64,000 bases of DNA from Gudongella oleilytica (GCF_004101785.1 NZ_CP035130.1:1798001-1862000); one strand, 5' to 3'; positions 19,394-30,093 are shown, numbered from the stretch's first letter. Notes: a model not told the origin generated them from the sequence alone. Numbers and translations are program-made.

Positions 19394-20668
19394 CTATTTC
19401 AAGAATCCTTTGTAATGTCTCATCAATAGCTGAGACTCGATCTGTTTCATAGTTTCCAGTGCAACGCCGACTACTATTATTATTGCAGTTCCGCCAAAGT
19501 TGATATTCATGTCAAACACCTTCGACATTACAGTCGGAAGTGTCGCCAGTATAGCCAGTGATATACCTCCAACGAAAACTACTCTATTGACTACCTTGTT
19601 GAGATAATCTGAGGTTGGCCTTCCGGGTCTGATGCCTGGGATGAAGCCTCCATGCTGCTGCAGGTTCTTTGAGTACTCAACAGTATTGAACTGGACTGCT
19701 GTATAGAAATATGTGAAGAACACTATCAACAGTATATTTAGTATTGAATATATCCAAATTCCAACGTTCCCTGAAGGTGTCAGATACTTCTCTATCCACT
19801 GGGTAACTCCCCCTTGTGAGAACAGTGCCAGTGTCTGTGGAAGTGCCAGTAATGATGAAGAGAATATTACGGGGATTACCCCAGCCATCAATACCTTTAT
19901 AGGTATATGAGTGCTTTGTCCGCCGTACATTTTTCTACCTACCACTCTTTTTGCATACTGGACCGGTATCCTTCTTTCACCTTCTTGCAATGCAACTACG
20001 AATACTATGATTGCAAGCAGTACCACTCCGAAAAGTATAAGCGTGATCGCGCTCATTTGTCCTATGCTTACCAGTCTGATCCAGTTGATGATATCAGATG
20101 GAAGTCTTGAGATGATTCCTATGAAGATCAGAAGTGATATACCGTTTCCAATTCCTCTCTCCGATATAAGCTCCCCAATCCACATAAGAAATGCAGTACC
20201 AGCCACCATGGATAGTATTACTATTATTGTCTGCATGATATTTGTCGTTTCCAAGGCTTGTCTGAACAATCCAAAGGTATATCCGCTGGCTTGAACAGCT
20301 GCCAATACTATGGCACCATATCTTGTGTATCTATTGATCTTCTTTTTACCTTCCTCGCCTCCCTTAGCAAGCTCCTCAAGCTTAGGGATCGCGATGGTCA
20401 ATAGCTGTATGATGATCGATGCTGTAATGTATGGATAGATGTTTGCAGCGAATATACTGTAGCTGCTGAAGGTTCCCCCTCCCATCATGTCCAGGAACTG
20501 AAGGATCCCACCTTGACTGCTGTTGAAAATGCTGCTGATGATATCCTTATTCATAAAAGGTACAGGTATAGCTGCTCCAAGTCTAACTACTAAAAGCATC
20601 AACACCGTGAATATCAGCTTTTTTCTTATGTCCGGCACTCTCCATGCATTCCTTAAGGTTGAAAGCAT
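19394..20668 (-). CDS. secY: Protein translocase subunit SecY
   Basis: Central channel of the Sec translocon, 424 residues, ten hydrophobic segments expected. Opens MLSTLRNAWRVPDIRKKLIFTVLML; the plug and pore region (GGGTFSSYSIFAANIYPYI), the cytoplasmic QEGERRIPVQYAKR loop and the QQHGGFIPGIRPGRPT loop that contacts SecA and ribosome are present. Its start is immediately next to the rplO stop, with no gap. SecE is encoded at 45459-45671; SecG is not in the window. Confidence 0.98.
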   Translation of the reverse strand: MLSTLRNAWRVPDIRKKLIFTVLMLLVVRLGAAIPVPFMNKDIISSIFNSSQGGILQFLDMMGGGTFSSYSIFAANIYPYITASIIIQLLTIAIPKLEELAKGGEEGKKKINRYTRYGAIVLAAVQASGYTFGLFRQALETTNIMQTIIVILSMVAGTAFLMWIGELISERGIGNGISLLIFIGIISRLPSDIINWIRLVSIGQMSAITLILFGVVLLAIIVFVVALQEGERRIPVQYAKRVVGRKMYGGQSTHIPIKVLMAGVIPVIFSSSLLALPQTLALFSQGGVTQWIEKYLTPSGNVGIWIYSILNILLIVFFTYFYTAVQFNTVEYSKNLQQHGGFIPGIRPGRPTSDYLNKVVNRVVFVGGISLAILATLPTVMSKVFDMNINFGGTAIIIVVGVALETMKQIESQLLMRHYKGFLK

Positions 20669-21127
20669 CTAAATCACCTCAACCTTTCCCCCCGCGGCTT
20701 CGATCTTCTCAGCGGCGGTTTTGCTGAATTTATGTGCCTGAACTGTCAATTTGACGCTCAATTCTCCATCCCCAAGGACCTTAACCCCATCCTTAGCTTT
20801 TCCTGGTTTAACGATCCCTTCTGCAAAAAGCAGCTCAGGAGTAACAACTGTATTTTCTTCAAATCTATTTAAATCTTCAAGATTCACGATCGCGTATTCA
20901 GTAGCGAAAATATTGGTAAAACCACGCTTTGGCATTCTTCTAAACAAAGGCATCTGGCCACCCTCAAAACCAGGTCTTACTCCACCGCCTGATCTTGCAT
21001 TTTGGCCTTTGTGTCCCTTACCAGATGTTTTACCAAGTCCTGATCCGATTCCACGTCCAAGTCTCTTTTTGGGTTTGGACCCACCACCGGCGTTTGGTCT
21101 TAAATCATTCAGTTTCAATTGGTACAC
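20669..21127 (-). CDS. rplO: 50S ribosomal protein L15 (uL15)
   Basis: Late-assembly large-subunit protein, 152 residues. The long Gly/Lys/Arg-rich N-terminal extension ([20 protein letters not shown]) and the [15 protein letters not shown] segment are typical. Abuts secY. Confidence 0.98.
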   Translation of the reverse strand: MYQLKLNDLRPNAGGGSKPKKRLGRGIGSGLGKTSGKGHKGQNARSGGGVRPGFEGGQMPLFRRMPKRGFTNIFATEYAIVNLEDLNRFEENTVVTPELLFAEGIVKPGKAKDGVKVLGDGELSVKLTVQAHKFSKTAAEKIEAAGGKVEVI

Positions 21128-21135
21128 CTCCTTTA

Positions 21136-21306
21136 TTAGTCTATTACTTCAACCATGTAGTCTACTTGATGTATCATACCTCTGATTTGAGGGGTATCAT
21201 TCTTTTCCACTACTTGACCGATCTTCCTTAATCCAAGGGCTTTGACTGTTTTTCTATGGATTTCAGGTCTCCCGATGAGACTCTTAACCAATTTGATTTT
21301 GATCAT
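21136..21306 (-). CDS. rpmD: 50S ribosomal protein L30 (uL30)
   Basis: Small gene found by reading the minus strand between rplO and rpsE; 56 residues from the ATG at 21304-21306. Sequence [18 protein letters not shown] with [13 protein letters not shown] and the end DYMVEVID is clear L30. An in-frame ATG two codons upstream (21310-21312) is possible, but AAGGA is only one base from it and seven from the ATG chosen. Confidence 0.95.
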   Translation of the reverse strand: MIKIKLVKSLIGRPEIHRKTVKALGLRKIGQVVEKNDTPQIRGMIHQVDYMVEVID

Positions 21307-21323
21307 AGTCATTTCCTTCCCCC

Positions 21324-21830
21324 CTAACCTAGTATTTCTTCTATGGTTTTTCCTCTTAGTTTAGCAACGTCCTCTACCTTCTTAAGTCCCTTAAGGGCTT
21401 CCAATGTTGCGTTAACTACGTTTCTCGGGTTGTTTGAACCAAGTGATTTGGTTCTGATATCTCTGATACCTACAAGCTCGCAAACAGCACGAACTGCTCC
21501 GCCTGCAATAACTCCAGTACCCTCTTTTGACGGCTTCAACAGAACTCTTCCTGCTCCGTAGATTCCAGTAATTTCGTGAGGGATAGTGGTTCCTACCAAC
21601 GGTATCTCTATAACGTGCTTCTTAGCATCCTGGATCGCTTTTCTTATCGCCTCAGGAACTTCCATGGCTTTAGCCATTCCAACGCCTACATGACCATTTT
21701 CGTCTCCAACTACTACTAATGCGCTGAATCTGAAGTTTCTTCCGCCCTTAACAACCTTTGTTACACGGTTAATATTGACAACTCTTTCTTTCAAATCCAA
21801 TTCACTTGCATCTATATACAAACGTTCCAT
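21324..21830 (-). CDS. rpsE: 30S ribosomal protein S5 (uS5)
   Basis: Decoding-accuracy protein near the mRNA entry channel. 168 residues: N-terminal RNA-binding domain with [20 protein letters not shown], and the C-terminal domain with [19 protein letters not shown] and [11 protein letters not shown]. Spectinomycin-contact region ([11 protein letters not shown]) looks wild type. Confidence 0.98.
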   Translation of the reverse strand: MERLYIDASELDLKERVVNINRVTKVVKGGRNFRFSALVVVGDENGHVGVGMAKAMEVPEAIRKAIQDAKKHVIEIPLVGTTIPHEITGIYGAGRVLLKPSKEGTGVIAGGAVRAVCELVGIRDIRTKSLGSNNPRNVVNATLEALKGLKKVEDVAKLRGKTIEEILG

Positions 21831-21847
21831 TTATTCCCCTCCTTCTA

Positions 21848-22210
21848 CTAAAATTTCAGTCCTGCTTCCCTTGCTCCGTCAGCAAGCTCTTTTACTCTTC
21901 CATGGTACAGATAGCCGCCTCTGTCGAAGACAACCTCTTCGATGCCCTTCTCAAGAGCTCTTTTTGCGATTGTCTGTCCAACAACCTTTGCAGCTTCCTT
22001 ATTCTTAGTTGAGGCAAGGTCCAAAGTTTTGTCCAGGGTCGATGCAGCAGCCAAGGTGTGGCCTGCAACGTCATCAATGATCTGTGCATATATATGGCTT
22101 CCGCTTCTATATATGTTCAGTCTTGGTTTCACAGGAGTGCCATAAACTTTTTGCCTTACTCTGGTATGTCTAACCTTTCTGGTCTTGTTCTTATCTATTT
22201 TCTTAAGCAA
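21848..22210 (-). CDS. rplR: 50S ribosomal protein L18 (uL18)
   Basis: 5S rRNA-binding protein of the central protuberance, 120 residues. [20 protein letters not shown] near residue 15, [12 protein letters not shown], and the tail [20 protein letters not shown] identify it. Confidence 0.98.
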   Translation of the reverse strand: MLKKIDKNKTRKVRHTRVRQKVYGTPVKPRLNIYRSGSHIYAQIIDDVAGHTLAAASTLDKTLDLASTKNKEAAKVVGQTIAKRALEKGIEEVVFDRGGYLYHGRVKELADGAREAGLKF

Positions 22211-22226
22211 ATCTGTTCACTCCCTT

Positions 22227-22766
22227 CTACTTACCTGTTTTTCCAACCTTACGTCTGATAACCTCATCAGAGTACTTGACTCCCTTGCCCTTATATGGCT
22301 CAGGCTTTCTGTAATCTCTGATCTTAGCCGCGTAGTTTCCAACCTGCTGCTTATTTATTCCCTTAACAATTATCTTGTTTTGTGCAGGAACCTCTACTTC
22401 TATTCCGCTTGGATCCTCAAGCTCTATCGGATGTGAATAGCCTAGTGTTAGAACCAGCTTATTCCCATTCTTTGCAGCTCTATATCCTGTACCAACTATA
22501 TCCAGTGTCTTTGAATAACCTTCAGTAACCCCAACGATCATGTTTGATATCAATGTCCTTGTCAATCCATGAAGGGACTTGTGCTTCTTTGTCTCTGACG
22601 GTCTGGATACATTCAGTACGCCGTCTTCTATTGTAATAGCCATCTCAGGGCTTACTTGCTCAGATAACTGTCCTTTTGGACCCTTTACCTCAACGAAGTT
22701 TCCGTCGTTTATCTTGATTTCTACTCCGCTTGGCAGATTAATTGGCTTTAAACCTATTCTTGACAT
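22227..22766 (-). CDS. rplF: 50S ribosomal protein L6 (uL6)
   Basis: Large-subunit protein near the GTPase-associated region; 179 residues with the two duplicated L6 folds. [17 protein letters not shown] opens it; the C-terminal [20 protein letters not shown] signature is intact. Confidence 0.98.
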   Translation of the reverse strand: MSRIGLKPINLPSGVEIKINDGNFVEVKGPKGQLSEQVSPEMAITIEDGVLNVSRPSETKKHKSLHGLTRTLISNMIVGVTEGYSKTLDIVGTGYRAAKNGNKLVLTLGYSHPIELEDPSGIEVEVPAQNKIIVKGINKQQVGNYAAKIRDYRKPEPYKGKGVKYSDEVIRRKVGKTGK

Positions 22767-22800
22767 GAGTGCACCTCCTGTTCCAATAATCTAGTAATTA

Positions 22801-23196
22801 TTACCAAACGTAACAAATTACTTCTCCACCCACATTTTCTTTTCTAGCCTGCTTGTCAGTCATTATACCTTTAGATGTGGATAATACAGCAATTCCAAGG
22901 CCGCCAAGCACTCTTGGGATCTCGTCGCTCTTCACATAAACCTTAAGTCCTGGCTTGGAAATCCTCTTGATCCCGCTTATTACCTTCTCACTGTTCTTGC
23001 CGTATTTCAAATCTATTCTAATAATACCTTGCTTGCCGTCTTCGATCACGTCAAATCCTTTTATAAAGCCTTCGCTTAGAAGGATTTGGGCAATTTCTTT
23101 CTTTATATTGGAAGCAGGAACATCTACTGAATCATGCTTAGCATTGCTGCTGTTTCTTATACGCGTTAACATATCCGCGATTGGATCTGTCATCAT
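22801..23196 (-). CDS. rpsH: 30S ribosomal protein S8 (uS8)
   Basis: 16S central-domain binder, 131 residues; in E. coli it represses the spc operon. [16 protein letters not shown] opens the protein and [20 protein letters not shown] and EVICYVW close it. Two ATGs are adjacent; GGAGGT is spaced eight bases from the first. Confidence 0.98.
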   Translation of the reverse strand: MMTDPIADMLTRIRNSSNAKHDSVDVPASNIKKEIAQILLSEGFIKGFDVIEDGKQGIIRIDLKYGKNSEKVISGIKRISKPGLKVYVKSDEIPRVLGGLGIAVLSTSKGIMTDKQARKENVGGEVICYVW

Positions 23197-23226
23197 GTTT
23201 TGTTACCTCCTTTCATAACCTTAGAA

Positions 23227-23412
23227 TTACCAGCTGGCTTTTCTCACTCCAGGGATTTGACCCTTATAAGCTAATTCTCTGAAGCAGATACGGCATATGC
23301 CATATTTTCTCAATACGGCATGAGGTCTTCCGCATAGCTTGCATCTACTATATTCTTGTGAGCTAAACTTTTGCTTTCTTTGTTGTTTAGCAACCATCGA
23401 TTTCTTTGCCAA
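23227..23412 (-). CDS. rpsN: 30S ribosomal protein S14, zinc type (uS14)
   Basis: Short zinc-binding form, 61 residues, with [20 protein letters not shown] (two Cys-x2-Cys pairs) and the conserved end [11 protein letters not shown]. The spc-operon copy is the constitutive zinc form in Firmicutes. Confidence 0.98.
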   Translation of the reverse strand: MAKKSMVAKQQRKQKFSSQEYSRCKLCGRPHAVLRKYGICRICFRELAYKGQIPGVRKASW

Positions 23413-23429
23413 GATTTTCCCCTCCTCTT

Positions 23430-23972
23430 TTACTTTCTAAAGGGCATTCCCATTTTCTCTAAGAATACTCTAGCCTCTTCATCAGTCTTAGCTGTAGTTA
23501 CGATTACAATATCAAGTCCTCTGATTGAGTCAACCATATCGTATTCGATCTCAGGGAATATTAGCTGTTCTTTAATTCCAAGCGCATAGTTTCCTCTTCC
23601 GTCGAAGGATGTGTCGCTGACACCTCTGAAGTCTCTAACCCTTGGAAGAGCAATGTTCATAAGCTTGTCAAGGAACTCATACATTCTTTGACCTCTTAAG
23701 GTAACCTTAGCTCCTACCTTCATACCTTCTCTAAGCTTAAAGTTAGCTATGGATTTCTTAGCTTTAGTCACGACAGGTTTTTGTCCGGTTATGATTTCAA
23801 GCTCCTTTACAGCTGATTCAAGAACCTTTGGGTTGTCCCTGGCTTCTCCAAGTCCCATGTTTATGATGACCTTTTCAAGCTTTGGTACTTCCATGACATT
23901 CGTATAATTAAACCTTTCCATCAAGGCACTTATTACTTCATTTTGATATTTGTCTTTTAATCTGGAAGTCAT
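23430..23972 (-). CDS. rplE: 50S ribosomal protein L5 (uL5)
   Basis: 5S rRNA-binding protein that bridges to the small subunit and P-site tRNA. 180 residues; [17 protein letters not shown] near residue 27, [20 protein letters not shown] and the end [20 protein letters not shown] are diagnostic. Confidence 0.98.
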   Translation of the reverse strand: MTSRLKDKYQNEVISALMERFNYTNVMEVPKLEKVIINMGLGEARDNPKVLESAVKELEIITGQKPVVTKAKKSIANFKLREGMKVGAKVTLRGQRMYEFLDKLMNIALPRVRDFRGVSDTSFDGRGNYALGIKEQLIFPEIEYDMVDSIRGLDIVIVTTAKTDEEARVFLEKMGMPFRK

Positions 23973-23996
23973 TCCATTACCTCCTCTCTACATTGA

Positions 23997-24311
23997 TTAT
24001 TTGTCAAGTACTTCTCCGCACTTTTTGCAGACTCTTACCTTTGTTCCGTCCTTCTGGATCTGATGGCCTACACGCACTCCTGTTTTGTCCTTGGGGCAAT
24101 ATATCATTACCTTGGATACGTTCAAAGGTGCCTCGAACTTCACGATCCCGCCCGGTTTTGTAGGTCCGGCAGTCTTCTTGTGCTTAGTTACAATGTTTAC
24201 GCCTTCAACAACTACTCTATTTTCTTTAGGCATAGCCCTTAATATCTTGCCAGTCTTGCCTTTATCTTTTCCTGATATTACTACAACGGTATCTCCACTT
24301 TTAACGTGCAT
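23997..24311 (-). CDS. rplX: 50S ribosomal protein L24 (uL24)
   Basis: Early assembly initiator at the 5' end of 23S rRNA; 104 residues with an N-terminal KOW motif ([20 protein letters not shown]) and NIVTKHKK. The C-terminal CPKDKTGVR ... [10 protein letters not shown] carries Cys residues that may bind zinc, a feature of many Gram-positive L24 proteins. Confidence 0.98.
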   Translation of the reverse strand: MHVKSGDTVVVISGKDKGKTGKILRAMPKENRVVVEGVNIVTKHKKTAGPTKPGGIVKFEAPLNVSKVMIYCPKDKTGVRVGHQIQKDGTKVRVCKKCGEVLDK

Positions 24312-24326
24312 GCTCTACACCTCCTT

Positions 24327-24695
24327 CTATAGTACTTCCGGTGCCAATGATATGATCTTCATGTAGTTTCCTCTTCTGAGTTCTCTTGTAACCGGCCCAA
24401 ATATTCGGGTTCCTACTGGATTCTTATCTTCCTTTATAATAACAGCTGCATTATCGTCAAATTTGATGTAAGTTCCGTCTTGTCTTCTTACTTCCTTCTT
24501 TGTTCTGACTACAACAGCCTTAACAACTTGTCCTTTTTTTACAACCCCGCCAGGTGTTGCGCTTTTGACCGCACAAACTACTATATCTCCTACACTGGCA
24601 TACTTTTTATTGGTTCCGCCAAGAACTCTGATAACTAAAAGCTCTTTTGCTCCAGAATTATCAGCGACTCTCATACGGCTTTCGGTTTGAATCAT
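24327..24695 (-). CDS. rplN: 50S ribosomal protein L14 (uL14)
   Basis: Intersubunit-bridge protein, 122 residues, standard bacterial length. [19 protein letters not shown] and [13 protein letters not shown] are invariant-type motifs. It is also the contact point for the silencing factor RsfS, which is not in the window. Confidence 0.98.
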   Translation of the reverse strand: MIQTESRMRVADNSGAKELLVIRVLGGTNKKYASVGDIVVCAVKSATPGGVVKKGQVVKAVVVRTKKEVRRQDGTYIKFDDNAAVIIKEDKNPVGTRIFGPVTRELRRGNYMKIISLAPEVL

Positions 24696-24721
24696 TTGAA
24701 TACCTCCCTTCGCAATAAGTC

Positions 24722-24976
24722 CTATTTGGCTTTTTCAATAATCTCGACTACTCTCCATCTCTTATCCCTGCTAAGTGGTCTAGTCTCCATTATTTGAACC
24801 TTATCCCCGACAGCACATTCATTATTCTCATCGTGGGCTTTGAATCTGGTCGTTCTCTTTACCTGCTTCTTATACATCGGGTGAGTAACAAATGTCTCTA
24901 TGGCAACGACAACTGTCTTATCCATCTTGTCACTTACAACTGTACCGATTTTAACTTTACGATTTCCTCTTTCCAT
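24722..24976 (-). CDS. rpsQ: 30S ribosomal protein S17 (uS17)
   Basis: 16S 5'-domain binder, 84 residues, OB fold. [19 protein letters not shown] and the [20 protein letters not shown] end are typical. Seven bases after rpmC. Confidence 0.98.
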   Translation of the reverse strand: MERGNRKVKIGTVVSDKMDKTVVVAIETFVTHPMYKKQVKRTTRFKAHDENNECAVGDKVQIMETRPLSRDKRWRVVEIIEKAK

Positions 24977-24983
24977 TTAGAGA

Positions 24984-25190
24984 TTAAACCTCCTTCCTTA
25001 CGGATAATTCTCTTTCTCGTACGATGGTTTTCACACGAGCGATATCTTTTCTAACCGAACTTATTCTCATGGGGTTATCTAATTGACCTGTAGCCAATTG
25101 AAATCTCAAATTGAAAAGCTCTGACTTTAAATCCATTAGTTTTGTGTTTAATTCCTGCTCTGACATTTGGCGAATTTCTTTAGCTTTCAT
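24984..25190 (-). CDS. rpmC: 50S ribosomal protein L29 (uL29)
   Basis: Protein at the peptide exit that helps anchor SRP and trigger factor. 68 residues from the ATG at 25188-25190 ([14 protein letters not shown]), which matches family length; the frame stays open 11 codons further into rplP, but that extension is not part of L29. The chosen start overlaps the rplP coding end by 11 nt, so translation is coupled. Confidence 0.96.
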   Translation of the reverse strand: MKAKEIRQMSEQELNTKLMDLKSELFNLRFQLATGQLDNPMRISSVRKDIARVKTIVRERELSVRKEV

Positions 25191-25623
25191 TAGCTTCACC
25201 ACCCTTATCTTGCGTTTCTTCACGTGTTACGAATTTTGTCTTTATAGGCAGTTTGTGAGCTGCAAGTCTCATAGCCTCCCTTGCATCTTCCTCTGTTACG
25301 CCACCCATTTCAAACAATATTCTGCCTGGCTTGACTACTGCTACCCAGTACTCAGGTGATCCTTTCCCGGAACCCATACGAGTCTCAGCTGGTTTTTCAG
25401 TAACAGGCTTGTCAGGGAACACCTTGATCCATATATTCCCGCCCCTCTTTACGTACCTTGTCATAGCACGTCTTGCTGACTCTATTTGGTTGGAAGTGAT
25501 CCATGCAGGTTCAAGTGCCTGAAGTCCGAACTCACCATAGGTAATGGTGTTTCCTCTCATTGCCTTGCCCTTCATTCTTCCTCTATGAACTCTTCGATAT
25601 TTAACTCTTTTAGGCATTAACAT
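25180..25623 (-). CDS. rplP: 50S ribosomal protein L16 (uL16)
   Basis: Late-assembly protein that organises the A-site tRNA pocket. 147 residues; [19 protein letters not shown] and [19 protein letters not shown] are diagnostic. GGAGG is nine bases from the first ATG and 15 from the ATG two codons later (the more typical MPKRVKYR start), so either may be used. Confidence 0.97.
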   Translation of the reverse strand: MLMPKRVKYRRVHRGRMKGKAMRGNTITYGEFGLQALEPAWITSNQIESARRAMTRYVKRGGNIWIKVFPDKPVTEKPAETRMGSGKGSPEYWVAVVKPGRILFEMGGVTEEDAREAMRLAAHKLPIKTKFVTREETQDKGGEANES

Positions 25624-25652
25624 TTCAACTTTCCTCCTTCCTACGGCAATAA

Positions 25653-26327
25653 TTATTCTACGGTTGCTATCTCAACTGCATGCTTTTCTACTTTTTTAGT
25701 AGGAAGAACTTCTCCTTTATAAATCCATACCTTGACTCCAAGCTTTCCGTAAGTTGTGTTGGCTTCTGCAAATCCATAATCAATGTCTGCTCTAAGTGTC
25801 TGCAAAGGAATAGTACCCTCACTGTAGCCTTCCGTTCTTGCCATATCAGCCCCACCAAGTCTCCCTGCAACAGCAGTTTTGATTCCCTTTGCTCCGGATC
25901 TCATAGTTCTTTGGATAGCCTGCTTCATCGCTCTTCTGAAGGTTACCCTTCTCTCAAGCTGGGAAGCTATGTTCTCTGCTACCAATTGAGCGTCCAGCTC
26001 TGGAACTTTGATTTCTTCAACGTTGACGACGACGCTTTTCTTTGTCATCTTCTCAACAGCGACTCTAAGCTCCTCAACTCCTGCTCCGCCTCTGCCTATT
26101 ACCATTCCCGGCTTAGCTGTAAATACGGTAACTTTTATCTTGTTGGCTGCTCTTTCTATTTCAATCTTGGATACGCCTGATATATAAAGCTTTTCCTTGA
26201 TATATTCACGGATTTTAAAGTCTTCTACCAGATACTCATTGAAGGTCTTCTTGTCTGCATACCACTTTGAATCCCAATCCTTGATTATGCCGACTCTGAG
26301 ACCGTGCGGGTTAACTTTTTGACCCAT
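25653..26327 (-). CDS. rpsC: 30S ribosomal protein S3 (uS3)
   Basis: mRNA-entry protein with helicase role. 224 residues: [23 protein letters not shown], a KH domain ([20 protein letters not shown] near residue 70) and a C-terminal domain with [17 protein letters not shown]. All typical. Confidence 0.98.
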   Translation of the reverse strand: MGQKVNPHGLRVGIIKDWDSKWYADKKTFNEYLVEDFKIREYIKEKLYISGVSKIEIERAANKIKVTVFTAKPGMVIGRGGAGVEELRVAVEKMTKKSVVVNVEEIKVPELDAQLVAENIASQLERRVTFRRAMKQAIQRTMRSGAKGIKTAVAGRLGGADMARTEGYSEGTIPLQTLRADIDYGFAEANTTYGKLGVKVWIYKGEVLPTKKVEKHAVEIATVE

Positions 26328-26344
26328 TAACTTTCCCTCCTTTT

Positions 26345-26680
26345 CTACTCGCGTTCTTTGACAACTACTCCAATGTGACTGCTTCTCTTTATGATAGGAT
26401 ATGCCATACCCTTTGCTTTAGGTCTGAATCTCTTCATCCTTGGTCCTTCGTTGGCATAAGCCTCTGAAACATAAAGATTTTCTCTATCCATGTTGAAGTT
26501 GTTTTCAGCGTTTGCAACAGCGGAATTCAATACCTTCTCCAGAGCCTTTGCACCTCTTTTAGGTGTAAACTTCAGGATCGAGAGAGCTTCGTCCACTTGC
26601 TTGCCTCTGATTTCAGCACATATGAAGTTTACCTTCAAAGGAGAAATCCTAACATATTTAGCTATAGCTTTAGCTTCCAC
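26345..26680 (-). CDS. rplV: 50S ribosomal protein L22 (uL22)
   Basis: Exit-tunnel protein, 111 residues. [20 protein letters not shown] opens it; the tunnel hairpin region [18 protein letters not shown] near residue 80 is intact, with no insertion or deletion of the macrolide-resistance kind visible. Confidence 0.98.
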   Translation of the reverse strand: MEAKAIAKYVRISPLKVNFICAEIRGKQVDEALSILKFTPKRGAKALEKVLNSAVANAENNFNMDRENLYVSEAYANEGPRMKRFRPKAKGMAYPIIKRSSHIGVVVKERE

Positions 26681-26699
26681 TTTTCTAACCCCCTTCGAT

Positions 26700-26987
26700 T
26701 TACCTTCTTACTCCAGATGATTTTTCATTCTTGTCCACGTGACTTCTGAAAGTTCTGGTTGGTACAAATTCTCCCAGCTTGTGTCCTACCATATCCTCTG
26801 TTACGTATACGGGGACGTGCTTCCTTCCGTCATGTACTGCTATGGTATGTCCTACCATTTGTGGAAATATAGTTGAACGACGTGACCAGGTCTTTATAAC
26901 TTTCTTGTCGTTAGTCTTGTTAAGCTCCTCTACTTTTTTAAGTAGATGTCCGTCGATAAATGGTCCTTTTTTAAGGGATCTGCCCAT
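26700..26987 (-). CDS. rpsS: 30S ribosomal protein S19 (uS19)
   Basis: Head protein that pairs with S13; 95 residues. [40 protein letters not shown] and [15 protein letters not shown] are standard. Confidence 0.98.
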   Translation of the reverse strand: MGRSLKKGPFIDGHLLKKVEELNKTNDKKVIKTWSRRSTIFPQMVGHTIAVHDGRKHVPVYVTEDMVGHKLGEFVPTRTFRSHVDKNEKSSGVRR

Positions 26988-27010
26988 GTTTTTTCCTCCT
27001 TTCAGAAGTA

Positions 27011-27841
27011 CTATTTCGTTCTTCTTCTTACGATATATTTATCTGAGCTCTTGTTCTTCTTCCTTGTCTTGTATCCAAGAGCAGGCTTGCCCCATGGAGT
27101 ACTTGGTGCAGGCATACCGATCGGTGCTCTACCCTCTCCACCACCGTGTGGGTGATCAACAGGGTTCATGGCTGAACCTCTTACGGTTGGCCTTATTCCC
27201 ATATGTCTTGATCTTCCGGCTTTACCTATTGTGATGTTCTCGTGATCGATATTTCCAACCTGACCTATAGTCGCACGGCATTCAACAGGTACCAGCCTGA
27301 ATTCGCCTGAAGGAAGCTTAAGCTGTGCCATTTTGCCTTCTTTAGCCATTAGCTGAGCACTTGCTCCTGCTGATCTTACAAGCTGAGCGCCTTTTCCAGG
27401 CTTAAGCTCTACGTTGTGCACTGTTGTACCAACGGGGATGTCCTTAAGCTGAAGAGCGTTTCCGATCTTGATGTCTGCGTTTTCGCCGGATTCAATAACG
27501 TCTCCAACCTTGATGTTATGTGGTGCCAATATATATCTCTTCTCGCCGTCAACATAGTTGATCAGGGCAATATTAGCAGTTCTGTTTGGATCGTATTCAA
27601 TGGCTGCTACCTTTCCAGGTATACCGTCCTTGGATCTATTAAAGTCGATCATTCTGTATTTTTTCTTTGCACCACCGCCTCTATGACGGATAGTGATTCT
27701 ACCTTGTGAGTTTCTTCCGCTGTTCTTATTTAGGCTTACCACTAATGATTTTTCAGGTTCTGTTTTAGTGATTTCCTCGAATGTTGACACGCTCATCTGT
27801 CTTCTGGCAGGGGAAGTAGGTTTGAATTTCCTAATACTCAT
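27011..27841 (-). CDS. rplB: 50S ribosomal protein L2 (uL2)
   Basis: Peptidyl-transferase-centre protein, 276 residues. Contains [20 protein letters not shown], the SAGASAQL segment, and the conserved [17 protein letters not shown] loop with the His residue long linked to peptidyl transfer. End [13 protein letters not shown] is typical. Confidence 0.98.
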   Translation of the reverse strand: MSIRKFKPTSPARRQMSVSTFEEITKTEPEKSLVVSLNKNSGRNSQGRITIRHRGGGAKKKYRMIDFNRSKDGIPGKVAAIEYDPNRTANIALINYVDGEKRYILAPHNIKVGDVIESGENADIKIGNALQLKDIPVGTTVHNVELKPGKGAQLVRSAGASAQLMAKEGKMAQLKLPSGEFRLVPVECRATIGQVGNIDHENITIGKAGRSRHMGIRPTVRGSAMNPVDHPHGGGEGRAPIGMPAPSTPWGKPALGYKTRKKNKSSDKYIVRRRTK

Positions 27842-27867
27842 TGGTTTTCCCTCCTTTTATCTCCTAA

Positions 27868-28161
27868 TTATTCCATCCCTTCGAAGAACTCAATCTTCTT
27901 GGAGTCATCAGTAAGCTTCACAATTGCTTTTTTCCAGCTTGGTCTTCTTCCGCTGTGAATTCCTTGTCTCTTCATTTTCCCAAGCATGTTCATAGTGTTG
28001 ACCTTTTCAACCTTTACTCCGAAAATCGTCTCTACCGCTTTTTTGATCTCAGATTTATTAGCTTTCTTGTCAACTGCGAATGTATATTTGTTGAAGGACA
28101 TATCCTCCATGCTCTTCTCGGTAATTATCGGTTTAATGATAATATCGTGTGGGATACGCAT
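27868..28161 (-). CDS. rplW: 50S ribosomal protein L23 (uL23)
   Basis: Exit-site protein and docking point for trigger factor and SRP, 97 residues. [21 protein letters not shown] and [19 protein letters not shown] are typical. Its ATG overlaps the rplD stop by one base. Confidence 0.98.
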   Translation of the reverse strand: MRIPHDIIIKPIITEKSMEDMSFNKYTFAVDKKANKSEIKKAVETIFGVKVEKVNTMNMLGKMKRQGIHSGRRPSWKKAIVKLTDDSKKIEFFEGME

Positions 28162-28784
28162 TATGCATACACCTCCTCGACTCTTTTAACAGCCTCTTTC
28201 GTTATTATGAATGAGTTGTACTTCAGTATGTCGTAAACGTTGATAGTGTTGACAAGTGCGGTTGCAATATTTGGTATGTTGTTTGCAGATCTGATAACGT
28301 TGGCGTCCTTCTCTGCCATAACTATCAATGCCTTCTTATCAGCCTTAAGGTTAGCAAGAACCTTCTTCATTTCCTTTGTCTTTGGAGCATCAAAGCTTAG
28401 TTGATCGACAACTATCATCTCATTGTTTTGAAGCTTGTCGGTAAGCACTGACTTAAGAGCCAGTCTTCTGACTTTCTTCGGTACGCTGTAGCTGTAATCT
28501 CTTGGCTTAGGTGCGAAAACAACTCCGCCGCCCTTCCATTGTGGGGATCTGATGCTTCCTTGTCTTGCCCTGCCGGTGCCTTTCTGTCTCCATGGCTTTC
28601 TACCACCACCTCTAACTTCAGCTCTCGTCTTGGCAGACTGTGTACCCTGTCTCCTGTTTGCCAATTGGTTCTTGACAACCTCGTAGACAACGTGCTCGTT
28701 TATTTCAACGCCGAATATTTCTTCACTCAGCTCCATCTCTTCTACTATTTCACCTTGCATGTTATATACATTAACTTTAGGCAT
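28161..28784 (-). CDS. rplD: 50S ribosomal protein L4 (uL4)
   Basis: Exit-tunnel protein, 207 residues. The tunnel loop [19 protein letters not shown] near residue 65 is intact. L4 is the autoregulator of the S10 operon in E. coli and has been reported to act on the B. subtilis S10 leader; a leader of suitable length lies upstream of rpsJ here. Confidence 0.98.
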   Translation of the reverse strand: MPKVNVYNMQGEIVEEMELSEEIFGVEINEHVVYEVVKNQLANRRQGTQSAKTRAEVRGGGRKPWRQKGTGRARQGSIRSPQWKGGGVVFAPKPRDYSYSVPKKVRRLALKSVLTDKLQNNEMIVVDQLSFDAPKTKEMKKVLANLKADKKALIVMAEKDANVIRSANNIPNIATALVNTINVYDILKYNSFIITKEAVKRVEEVYA

Positions 28785-28811
28785 TTTGCATCCTCCTTTC
28801 CGCCTGGATTA

Positions 28812-29438
28812 TTACTTTTTAACGGTTGCCTTGATGGATACAAGACCCTTTTTTGGTCCGGGAACTGCTCCCTTAACAAGTATCAGGTTCTTTTCAGAGT
28901 CCACTCTTACAACCTCAAGATTTTGAACAGTAACTCTTTCGTTACCCATTCTGCCCATCATTCTGTGTCCCTTGAATACTCTCCCGGGATAGGTACCTGC
29001 TGACATACCACCAGGCATTCTGTGGAACTTGGAACCATGAGTCTCTCTACCTCTTCCAAAGCCGTGTCTCTTGATTACGCCGGCTGTTCCTTTTCCCTTG
29101 GAGCTTCCGGTCACATCAACCATGTCTCCCTCGGAAAATACATCTGCCTTTATCTCTTGGCCTATTTCAAACTCATCAGGATTCTCGACCTTGAATTCTC
29201 TAAGGAACTTTCTGTAAGCAACATTTGCTTTGTCAAAGTGACCCTTAGCGGGCTTAGTCATTCTCTTCTCCTTGACATCGCCGAATCCAACCTGAATCGC
29301 ATTGTATCCGTCCTTCTCCACTGTCTTCTTCTGAACTACGAAAAGCGGACCAGCTTCGATTACAGTAACTGGAACCAAAGTTCCGTCTTCCTTGAAAATT
29401 TGAGTCATACCAACTTTTTTGCCCAACATGTTTTTCAT
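28812..29438 (-). CDS. rplC: 50S ribosomal protein L3 (uL3)
   Basis: Early-assembly protein reaching the peptidyl-transferase centre, 208 residues. [20 protein letters not shown] opens it and [19 protein letters not shown] forms the tip loop. GGAGGTG is seven bases before the ATG. Confidence 0.98.
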   Translation of the reverse strand: MKNMLGKKVGMTQIFKEDGTLVPVTVIEAGPLFVVQKKTVEKDGYNAIQVGFGDVKEKRMTKPAKGHFDKANVAYRKFLREFKVENPDEFEIGQEIKADVFSEGDMVDVTGSSKGKGTAGVIKRHGFGRGRETHGSKFHRMPGGMSAGTYPGRVFKGHRMMGRMGNERVTVQNLEVVRVDSEKNLILVKGAVPGPKKGLVSIKATVKK

Positions 29439-29493
29439 TGCTTTACACCTCCGACTTTATAGCGGATTGCCTCTTTGGCAATCATATAAATTA

Positions 29494-29805
29494 TTATAGT
29501 TTTATCTCTATGTCTACGCCTGCAGGAAGATTCAGCTTCATTAGTGAATCGACCGTCTTTTGATTCGGGTTGAGGATATCGATAAGTCTCTTATGAGTTC
29601 TTTGCTCGAATTGCTCTCTGGAATCCTTGTACTTATGAACCGCTCTAAGGATAGTTATGATCTCCTTCTCTGTCGGCAATGGAACCGGACCTGATACGGA
29701 AGCCCCTGTCCTCTTAGCAGTTTCTACGATTCTCTGTGCTGATGAATCCAGCAGCTCATGATCGTAAGCCTTCAACCTGATTCTTATTTTTTGCTTGTTT
29801 GACAT
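29494..29805 (-). CDS. rpsJ: 30S ribosomal protein S10 (uS10 / NusE)
   Basis: First gene of the S10-spc-alpha superoperon; also the NusE antitermination partner of NusB. 103 residues with [30 protein letters not shown] and the end [22 protein letters not shown] precedes the start. The 341-base leader upstream is described separately. Confidence 0.98.
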   Translation of the reverse strand: MSNKQKIRIRLKAYDHELLDSSAQRIVETAKRTGASVSGPVPLPTEKEIITILRAVHKYKDSREQFEQRTHKRLIDILNPNQKTVDSLMKLNLPAGVDIEIKL

Positions 29806-30093
29806 TTAATTTCCCTCCTTCTATCGCATGTTGATACTCTACATGCGACTTGAGACACCGATACACCCTCCCGGGTGTTTTCTATTTTTTTTAAAATTTA
29901 CGGATCTCAGCCGCCCGATTTATAACCGGACATTCTCAGCAAAAATTCCCTGCAAATGCAGCAACCTTTTGCCTCATCGCAATGTCTAAATCAAAACACT
30001 AATATAGTTTACATCAAAACAAAGCAAAACACAAGTATTTTTTACTGTTTTGCCTCGAAAATTCGATGTCTTTTCATGAGCTTGAACGACACC
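29806..30093 (-). promoter_or_regulatory. rpsJ promoter-leader region (341-bp gap between tuf and rpsJ)
   Basis: The largest gene-free stretch of the window (29806-30146). On the minus strand a -10-like TATATT (30001-30006) has only a weak -35 (TTTGCT), which would give a leader of about 190 nt. The leader holds an 8-bp hairpin (arms 29824-29831, 29841-29848) just before the ribosome site and a GC-rich 6-bp hairpin at 29863-29878. Long ribosomal-protein leaders at this place are known in Bacillus. No open reading frame here looks like a gene. Confidence 0.45.
29863..29892 (+). terminator. Plus-strand intrinsic terminator inside the rpsJ leader
   Basis: ACACCC / GGGTGT stem with a TCCC loop, followed on the plus strand by TTTCTA and eight T. 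It points against all nearby genes, so it would stop an antisense transcript; on the minus strand it is only a hairpin. Confidence 0.5.
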
